This document shows, piece after piece, positions 7,513 through 12,261 of a stretch of 12,261 nt of DNA. The stretch covers positions 1-12,261 of the forward strand of contig CAYXFZ010000075.1 in NCBI GenBank assembly GCA_964464385.1. The letters run 5' to 3'. The stretch's first letter is position 1. Every line of letters begins with the position of its first letter. This stretch comes from CAYXFZ01 sp964464385. GTDB lineage: Bacteria > Planctomycetota > UBA1135. The position numbers and the translations under genes are program-made. The notes beneath the pieces were generated by a model. That model worked only from the letters and a program-made list of their open reading frames with translations, was not told the DNA's origin and made no database searches.

Positions 7513-8618
7513 CGTGGACGGACTATGGCGTGGACGGACCATTCCTCATCGGAGATCCCAGACCCTTCAGGCCAGACACATCGCAAGCTGGCATTGTGAC
7601 GCCCGATGGGCACATCCGTTTCGATATGGACGCGAATGACCAGGAGAGTGCCTTTTTCCTTTTCTTCGATTTCCGTGCGGAACACTCCATCTTCGACCCC
7701 GGACAGTTCCAGGCGCGGAATGGACAAAGAAAACCCGGCGATGGCAGAACGGGCATTGATCCGGCGGGTGCGTCTTTGGCCCTGCTCCAGCATGCCGAAA
7801 GTAATCCGTCGCTCGGGTTCATAACGAACAGGACCAAACACATTTGCTTGAATTACAAAATCCAAGGTGCGGTCCAGAGATGTTTTAGCAACTGCAGACT
7901 GATAAAGCCGACCGCGACCACAATCCGGCAAAAGGGTAAAAAGGAACCGGCGAATTTGGCGGACACCATCCTCGTGCATGCGGGGCTCACCCAATGCTTC
8001 GATGGCGACGCCAGGAGGCGTGGCAACCCAACGCTGAATTTCAAAGGGCTGGCCAGAAATCACTTCGACCTCGATGGAAGGAGGTTTGTCCCCGGACAAA
8101 GCAGTTTCCGCGACATTGCCGAACCGCACCTCATTGGGAGTCAGGTCAAACATGGGATGGACGACCGCCAACACGCGCAAATGTCGTGGCATGCCAAGCC
8201 CATTGCCACGCAAAGTGATTTTGGAATCCTTGCGATCTTGAAAGCCAGCAGAAGAGAATGTCCCGCGCAGGACTCCCTCGGTGCCTGGATGAAGAGGATC
8301 ACTCAGGACATAGGGTTGTCCATTCACTTCCAGGCTGGCGTCCGTGCAACCACAAGAAGTTTCAATTCCTGTGACGATCAGGGACTCATTTCCACGCACG
8401 ACAAATGGGAAGGAAAGTGGACTTTCCGTCCCTTGCATGACATCACCAAGATCCACGACATCCTGAGAAAACTCCAAATGAGCGCCGGAGGCGCCGGCCG
8501 CAATGGCGTCCAAGGATGCTTGAGGATGAGCAGGGTCATAGCCCGCCATTAAGGAAGTTTTCTCGTCCTGCCCGCAGGACAAGGACAACAAAACGAAGGA
8601 CAGCAGCAACGATCTCAT
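7509..8618 (-). CDS. DUF1573-family lipoprotein, paralogue B
   Basis: The 369-residue product has a short signal peptide ending in the lipobox L-S-L-S-C (Cys15), predicting attachment to a membrane. A linker leads to a DUF1573 Ig-like domain at about 47-150: L-E-F-S-Q-D-V-V-D-L-G-D-V is the entry strand, T-S-C-G-C-T-D (87-93) is the family hallmark, and A-G-F-Q-D-R-K-D (124-131) is the shared later motif. A second domain begins near 154 with H-P-M-F-D-L-T-P and includes G-Q-P-F-E-I-Q-R-W-V, closely matched by G-F-Q-P-F-E-I-L-R-W-V in paralogue C, so B and C are the closest pair. The start overlaps paralogue A's stop as ATGA, and its own stop overlaps paralogue C's start. No clear Shine-Dalgarno is seen, so translational coupling is likely. 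Function unknown. Confidence 0.87.
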   Translation of the reverse strand: MRSLLLSFVLLSLSCGQDEKTSLMAGYDPAHPQASLDAIAAGASGAHLEFSQDVVDLGDVMQGTESPLSFPFVVRGNESLIVTGIETSCGCTDASLEVNGQPYVLSDPLHPGTEGVLRGTFSSAGFQDRKDSKITLRGNGLGMPRHLRVLAVVHPMFDLTPNEVRFGNVAETALSGDKPPSIEVEVISGQPFEIQRWVATPPGVAIEALGEPRMHEDGVRQIRRFLFTLLPDCGRGRLYQSAVAKTSLDRTLDFVIQANVFGPVRYEPERRITFGMLEQGQRRTRRINARSAIAGFSLSIPRLELSGVEDGVFRTEIEEKEKGTLLVIRVHIETDVPIGRHNASLRCVWPEGSGISDEEWSVHAIVRPR

Positions 8619-9643
8619 GGTCGGGAAACGATTGGTTTGGAGATTCCTACCACCCGGAGCCGATGCTGGGTGGATTGTGCGGAATCTTGGCCCTCGGGAG
8701 CCAAGAGGAGGTCAATGAACCCATGCACCGGTCCGGGAGGAAGATCGGCAGGCAAAACGAGGGACAGGCGGTAGGACCGCTCCGCTTCCAAGGTTACGGT
8801 CTCCAAGCGGGCCCCGGGCAGGCCATCCAGGGTGGCTTGGGGTTGCGGCAGAGTCCCGGTGGTCACCCCCACCTCCAAAGTAGCTGAGGGTGATTGGGCC
8901 GGATCAAAGACACCCAAGGCCAAGAGGTTCGAAGGTTTCAACCAGAGTTGCCCTAAGGGTTCGAAGCGAACAGGGATCACCAAGTCCATGTCCAAAGAAC
9001 TTTCAACTCGCAAATATTCCGTGCGCGAGCCAGGCTCCAAACCGGGCGGCACGCGCACCCGGAGATGGTGCTCTTGCCCCTCGGAGGGAGTCGGCAGGCC
9101 ATCCAGTTGCAAATGGCGGAGTCCTGTTACCTTCAACAAACGAAAGGGCTTCGGCCCCCGGATGACGACTTCGGCAACAGCGCCCTGGGTCGCCGGGAAG
9201 GAACCCATCAGCAAACGAATCGGAGTGACTTCAAACCAAGGCTCTAGGTTGCTGGTGATGTTCAGCTGAGTCGGCAGGCCAACTCCTTGCCCCAAGATCT
9301 CCACTGTGGTGTCCTTGCGGCCACGAAACCCGGCAGTGGCAAAGCCAACTTGAATCTCGCCCTCATCGCCTTCCAGCAGGGCACAAGGGAGATCCATGAA
9401 ACGACCCCGCACGGTCAGACGAGGCGAGAGACAGCCACAACCGGGCTTCAGTTCCTCCACCCGGGCGCCACCCTCACCAACAGAAAAAGCGAAGACAACT
9501 TCCTCGACTCCGCCTCCTCGAATTGGACCGAGATCCACCTGCGAGGTGGAAAGGGCCAATCCCGGTGTCGCCGGCGAGCAGCCGCAGGTGAAAACCAGGA
9601 AAACGAGCCCCGCGAGGCTCTGGAGGATCGTTTGCCCCTTCAT
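8615..9643 (-). CDS. DUF1573-family lipoprotein, paralogue A (divergent)
   Basis: The 342-residue product begins with a hydrophobic signal peptide and the sequence V-F-T-C-G-C-S, so Cys20 or Cys22 is the probable lipidated residue. The DUF1573-like domain spans about 28-130: V-D-L-G-P-I (36-41), P-G-C-G-C-L (67-72) in place of the S-C-G-C-T of its two paralogues, and A-G-F-R-G-R-K-D (104-111). It is the most divergent and shortest of the three. ATG 9643 was chosen because it begins the signal peptide; the same frame stays open for about 230 more codons upstream, but that part lies antisense to the lipoprotein gene on the plus strand and lacks coding character. No good ribosome binding site is visible. 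Its stop overlaps paralogue B's start as ATGA. The nearest upstream minus-strand gene ends 616 bases away, across the plus-strand gene. Confidence 0.82.
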   Translation of the reverse strand: MKGQTILQSLAGLVFLVFTCGCSPATPGLALSTSQVDLGPIRGGGVEEVVFAFSVGEGGARVEELKPGCGCLSPRLTVRGRFMDLPCALLEGDEGEIQVGFATAGFRGRKDTTVEILGQGVGLPTQLNITSNLEPWFEVTPIRLLMGSFPATQGAVAEVVIRGPKPFRLLKVTGLRHLQLDGLPTPSEGQEHHLRVRVPPGLEPGSRTEYLRVESSLDMDLVIPVRFEPLGQLWLKPSNLLALGVFDPAQSPSATLEVGVTTGTLPQPQATLDGLPGARLETVTLEAERSYRLSLVLPADLPPGPVHGFIDLLLAPEGQDSAQSTQHRLRVVGISKPIVSRP

Positions 9644-9655
9644 CGTCGGCCGCTC
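9644..9655. other. Twelve-base divergent start junction with central palindrome
   Basis: The start codons of the minus-strand DUF1573 gene (9643) and the plus-strand lipoprotein gene (9656) are separated by only 12 bases, arranged as CAT-CGT-CGGCCG-CTC-ATG. The CGGCCG palindrome sits exactly in the middle. There is no room for a promoter or a normal leader, so at least one promoter must lie within the opposite gene. An alternative TTG start for the plus gene at 9632, preceded by GGAGG at 9622-9626, would make the two coding regions overlap at their 5' ends. Confidence 0.35.
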
Positions 9656-10258
9656 ATGATACGGGCCGTGCCGTTCCGCTTCCTGCTGACCGTTCTTCTG
9701 CTGTCCTTGGCCTCGTGTGCCGCCTGCCCGGCCGAGGCCCGCGCCCGTGTCCTGCGACCCGACTTTCAAACTCCGGAAGAATCCGGGCTCTCCTTTTTGG
9801 CCGCATTGGGTTGTGACGACGCCATGGCCGAATACCTTTGTTTGGCAGAGTCTTTGAAGGAAGAAACCGGGGCGACCTTGGACGGCTGGCTTCTGGCCCG
9901 CCAAGACATTCGCCAAGAAGTTGGTGTTTTGCTGCAAGCCGCCGCCCGCATGCTCCCCTTGGCCACGGAACCCTGGGAAGAAGGCGTCGTCGTTTGGTGG
10001 AGCGAGGGCCAAACCCGCCGCTTCGGACTGAAAATGGTGGAGCAACACTACTTTGACCTCTACGCGCAGGATGGCAGAACGATCGGCGGTTTCCTGCGCC
10101 ATCCTCCCGGCCAACTGATGGAACGCAAGGGCGCAGTTTTGAAATTCGTGCTCCAAGATCCCGTACTGCGTAGCCTGAATTCTACCGAGATTCGCCGGCT
10201 GGAAGTGGCCACGGAATGGAAAGTAGCCGGTTTTATACCGGCCAACACCAGCCCCTGA
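9656..10258 (+). CDS. Small lipoprotein of unknown function, the only plus-strand gene
   Basis: The 200-residue product has a basic N-terminus, a hydrophobic stretch (9-20) and a good lipobox L-A-S-C with Cys21, so export and lipidation are likely. The mature part is a single small domain of about 165 residues, with helical segments at 43-70 and 76-102 and strands after 108 (G-V-V-V-W-W, then alternating hydrophobics). The helix-then-sheet order could fit an NTF2-like or cystatin-like fold, but I do not recognise the family. The frame extends upstream of ATG 9656. TTG 9632 has a better-placed GGAGG and would lengthen the signal peptide by eight residues; GTG 9668 is also possible. The gene ends 1 base before the stop of the convergent thioredoxin-fold gene, with no terminator visible between them. 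Codon use resembles the neighbours. Confidence 0.8.
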   Translation: MIRAVPFRFLLTVLLLSLASCAACPAEARARVLRPDFQTPEESGLSFLAALGCDDAMAEYLCLAESLKEETGATLDGWLLARQDIRQEVGVLLQAAARMLPLATEPWEEGVVVWWSEGQTRRFGLKMVEQHYFDLYAQDGRTIGGFLRHPPGQLMERKGAVLKFVLQDPVLRSLNSTEIRRLEVATEWKVAGFIPANTSP

Positions 10259-10259
10259 G

Positions 10260-11261
10260 TCAGATCTTCTGAGCGGCCAGTAAGTCACTGGCAAGAACGG
10301 ATTCCAGCAAAGAGCCCGTAGCTTCCGAAGCAACCTCACGCAGGTCCTTCAGGCCCTTGCCCCGATTGCCGGAAATCCAAATCGTGTGCAAGGCCTGGAT
10401 CCGTTCCTTGTCCCAAGCGCGAAGTTTTTTGATGTTCCGGTCCTTTTTCCACTGCCGCTCCTTGTCCCGGAAAAGATCGCCCATGGGAGTGCCTGCCCAC
10501 AGCTTGAGTTGGGGAATCAACTCCCTCCACGCCAACTCGTAACAACCCAGGGCGGCATGCGTATCAAGATGTGCTAATCGAAATGCAGCTTCTTTTTCAA
10601 AATCCGCCTGGAATTCGATCACCAAGGCCCGCCGCTCATCTCCTTCATCCAGAGACCGCAAAAGTTTTTCCGTTTCCTTCCAGCCCTTCTTGAGTTGTTT
10701 TCTGCGACACAAATCTGCCGCCTTGGTCAAAACCACATCCCGGGGACCGGAATCCCAACGCAAGAGGTCCAGCTTGGCCCGAGCCACCACGGGCCTGAGT
10801 TGGGTGGACCATTCTGATGAGGAAGTGGCATTCCCAACCCAAACAATGGTGCCCTTCGCATCCAGGACATACAAATATCCGTCCGAATAGCCTTTGTTCC
10901 AGGCATCGGCCACCCCGGAAGAGGACACGACCTCAATCCCATCTGGAACTTCTGCCATCCAAACTTCCATTTCGCTTCGATCCTCCTTGGTGCACCAAAT
11001 AAAATGGACTTCCTGCAGCCGCCAGAATTGAAACTGTCGGCGGAACAGACGCAAGATTTCTTCGATGTCCCTTTGATCGGGCTCCAATAAAAGAACAACC
11101 ACAGGCCAGCGTCGACAATCGGTCAAAGGTTCGTGGCCAACAGATTGCACCAAGACACCGCGGGAGGGAATGCGAGTGGCATCGCCCACATCCAGCTGGG
11201 CAAGGGCCAAGGAAGAAAAAGAAGAAAAAGAAAAAAGAAGGAGCAGCAGAAAACGTGCCAT
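10260..11261 (-). CDS. Secreted thioredoxin-fold protein without CxxC
   Basis: The 333-residue product has a signal peptide (residues 1-21, ending A-L-A before Gln22) and no lipobox, so it is probably periplasmic. Residues about 35-165 look like a redoxin/TlpA-type thioredoxin fold: a strand W-P-V-V-V-L-L-L-E (52-60), a helix, then G-Y-L-Y-V-L-D-A-K-G-T-I-V-W-V-G-N (128-144), which is the typical pair of strands late in this fold. The CxxC active site is absent; only isolated cysteines (49, 90) are present, so redox activity is unlikely. Residues about 175-330 are helical and charged, possibly TPR-like. ATG 11261 shares one base with the preceding stop (TGATG). An upstream in-frame ATG at 11360 would put 33 residues before the signal peptide and overlap the preceding gene, so it was rejected. 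Confidence 0.78.
   Translation of the reverse strand: MARFLLLLLFSFSSFSSLALAQLDVGDATRIPSRGVLVQSVGHEPLTDCRRWPVVVLLLEPDQRDIEEILRLFRRQFQFWRLQEVHFIWCTKEDRSEMEVWMAEVPDGIEVVSSSGVADAWNKGYSDGYLYVLDAKGTIVWVGNATSSSEWSTQLRPVVARAKLDLLRWDSGPRDVVLTKAADLCRRKQLKKGWKETEKLLRSLDEGDERRALVIEFQADFEKEAAFRLAHLDTHAALGCYELAWRELIPQLKLWAGTPMGDLFRDKERQWKKDRNIKKLRAWDKERIQALHTIWISGNRGKGLKDLREVASEATGSLLESVLASDLLAAQKI
11209..11243. repeat. 35-base homopurine tract with tandem GAAGAAAAA units
   Basis: The plus strand is purine-only across 35 bases, with two adjacent perfect copies of GAAGAAAAA (11212-11229) and degenerate flanks. On the coding (minus) strand it is a pyrimidine tract encoding the L-L-L-F-S-F-S-S-F-S-S core of the signal peptide of the thioredoxin-fold protein. 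The 9-base unit equals three codons, so copy-number changes would lengthen or shorten the hydrophobic core without a frameshift. Confidence 0.7.
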
Positions 11262-12172
11262 CAAACCGGTTGTTCTTCCGGATTGGGGAGAACAAGAGAC
11301 AAGAAGGCGGAAGATGTGGGCACGGAGGGATCGGGAGACAGGGCAACTGCAGACTGCCATTCCAGGGGTTCATCCAATAAATCACGGAGGGAGCGTTTGC
11401 CCAGAGCTTGATGTACACGCTCGGCAAATAAGCGCGTTCCCGCAGGCCCGGTATGCGGCAAAAGAGCCACAAACGTGCGCGGGTCAAACTGCGCAACGAT
11501 GTCCACATCCCGCGTGTCCAACAAGATCACACCGGCAATTTCCATCAAGGTCTCGCCATCCACTTCGCCATCGAAAGAGAGGGAGACCAGCCCCAGAGGA
11601 AAACGAAAACGGTTGCTTCGTTTGAACTCTTCGTCCAACCGATGGCGCCAGTAATCGGGGGCATAAAGGCCTGTGTCGGAAACCGTGATGCCAGCGAGGA
11701 AGGACTCCCGCTCGCTGGGTTCCCGGCCACTCAAAATGGCGTCAAGACCCCGGGCGAGCCCGGAGTCATCGGGTTGCAATGGTTCCGGGCGAATGGACGG
11801 CACGCCGAAAGGAGAGGCCAAGCGATCGGCCAAATCTTGGGCCACTGGAGGAGCGGCGAGAGCACCCTGGGCACCAACAAAACGGGCGAGACCATCGGCA
11901 TCGTCAACATCACCGCGCGTCAACACCCAGACCAAGGCCCGGGCTTGGCGGAGGAAGGACAAGGTCCACTCGTGCACGCTCTCCGGGGCCAAGAGGGCGG
12001 GATCCAGCACCAACTGACCCTCAAAATCCCGAGCCAACTCCAGCTCCTCGCGGGTCGTGAATTCCCGAACTTCCGTCACGGCATCTGCCGCAACCTTGGC
12101 AGCTTCCCGAACGGCGGCCAGGATTTCAGGATCGGAGGAAGCTACAGCGAGTGGGCGGGCGGGTGAGGTCAT
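11261..12172 (-). CDS. Degenerate GGDEF-like regulator protein with receiver-like N-terminus
   Basis: The 303-residue cytoplasmic product has no signal peptide or membrane segment. Residues about 7-125 resemble a receiver fold (A-V-A-S-S-D-P-E-I-L-A-A-V at 9-21, later strands at 53-57 and 79-84), but the acidic pair after strand 1 is replaced by Ser-Ser-Asp and no clear phosphoacceptor is visible. Residues 163-257 align with GGDEF domains: S-D-T-G-L-Y-A-P-D-Y-W (165-175) corresponds to D-x-L-T-G-L-Y-N-R-x-Y, and D-V-D-I-V-A-Q-F-D-P-R-T-F-V-A-L-L-P-H-T (222-241) to the stretch around the GGDEF loop. The signature reads F-D-P-R-T-F and the usual F-K-x-x-N-D region is missing. Diguanylate cyclase activity is therefore not expected; a scaffold or ligand-sensing role is possible. 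The start overlaps the yebC stop as ATGA. Confidence 0.75.
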   Translation of the reverse strand: MTSPARPLAVASSDPEILAAVREAAKVAADAVTEVREFTTREELELARDFEGQLVLDPALLAPESVHEWTLSFLRQARALVWVLTRGDVDDADGLARFVGAQGALAAPPVAQDLADRLASPFGVPSIRPEPLQPDDSGLARGLDAILSGREPSERESFLAGITVSDTGLYAPDYWRHRLDEEFKRSNRFRFPLGLVSLSFDGEVDGETLMEIAGVILLDTRDVDIVAQFDPRTFVALLPHTGPAGTRLFAERVHQALGKRSLRDLLDEPLEWQSAVALSPDPSVPTSSAFLSLVLPNPEEQPV

Positions 12173-12261
12173 GACAGGATTTCAGCGTTGTGGTGAACGG
12201 CCTGGACATCATCGTTGTCCTCCAAGGCATCCACCAACTCCTCGAGCTTGCGGCCTTCTTC
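12169..12261 (-). CDS. yebC: YebC/PmpR-family protein (C-terminal 30 residues only)
   Basis: Only the last 30 codons and the TGA stop lie in the window. The tail contains L-V-D-A-L-E-D-N-D-D-V-Q-A-V-H-H-N-A-E-I, which matches the highly conserved C-terminus of YebC/PmpR proteins (L-E-D-N-D-D-V-Q-x-V-x-x-N). These are cytoplasmic proteins described as transcriptional regulators and, more recently, as translation factors acting on proline-rich stretches. The stop overlaps the start of the GGDEF-like gene as ATGA, so the two are probably cotranscribed and translationally coupled. The assignment rests on this short but distinctive tail. Confidence 0.85.
   Translation of the reverse strand, partial: EEGRKLEELVDALEDNDDVQAVHHNAEILS

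Noticed and set aside
10256..10262. Bidirectional terminator between the convergent stops
   Set aside because: The stops are 1 base apart and no stem followed by a T run is seen on either strand around them.
9644..10339. Upstream extension of DUF1573 paralogue A to a 574-residue product
   Set aside because: The extension is antisense to the plus-strand lipoprotein gene and would place a typical lipoprotein signal peptide in the middle of the protein.
1..12261. CRISPR arrays, tRNA or rRNA genes, insertion sequences, phage or integration sites
   Set aside because: No regularly spaced repeats, transposase or integrase motifs, terminal inverted repeats or tRNA-like cloverleaf sequences were noticed; nearly all of the window is accounted for by coding sequence.

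Overview
The window is a densely packed bacterial chromosome segment, moderately GC-rich, with almost every gene on the minus strand. Genes follow one another with ATGA or TGATG overlaps or gaps of a few bases. No stretch over about 100 bases lacks a gene. The repertoire suggests a Gram-negative-type bacterium with an outer membrane, perhaps a planctomycete or a relative: several DUF1573 lipoproteins, a thioredoxin-fold secreted protein without a CxxC, weak Shine-Dalgarno use, and PilB/PilT/PilC pilus motors. That taxonomic guess is inference and of low certainty, because there is no rRNA or ribosomal protein gene to anchor it.

Reading in the direction of transcription (right to left): (1) 12261-12169 is the C-terminal end of a YebC/PmpR-family protein. 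(2) 12172-11261 is a cytoplasmic regulator-like protein with a degenerate receiver-like N-terminus and a GGDEF-like domain that has lost its catalytic signature. (3) 11261-10260 is a secreted thioredoxin-fold protein lacking the CxxC. (4) 9656-10258 is a small lipoprotein gene on the opposite (plus) strand, fitted between its neighbours with 1 base at its 3' end and 12 bases at its 5' end. (5) 9643-8615, 8618-7509 and 7512-6376 are three consecutive DUF1573 lipoprotein paralogues joined by ATGA overlaps. (6) After a 102-base gap with a weak hairpin come the pilus motor genes: PilB/GspE-type ATPase 1 (TTG start), PilT, PilB/GspE-type ATPase 2 and PilC/GspF. (7) The window ends in the N-terminal part of a membrane sensor protein with a HAMP domain, probably a histidine kinase, which runs off the left edge.

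The right part of the window is envelope proteins and a regulator. The left part is the cytoplasmic and inner-membrane motor of a type IV pilus or related filament/secretion machine: two assembly ATPases, one retraction ATPase and one platform protein. No pilin, PilM/N/O/P/Q or prepilin peptidase gene is present here. The two assembly ATPases differ in their N-terminal MshEN repeats. ATPase 2 keeps the arginine-leucine-glycine c-di-GMP signature in both repeats, while ATPase 1 has lost the arginine in both. This suggests that only one of the two motors responds to c-di-GMP. The degenerate GGDEF protein upstream and the sensor protein downstream fit a signalling-controlled surface machine, but a functional link is inferred from gene order only.
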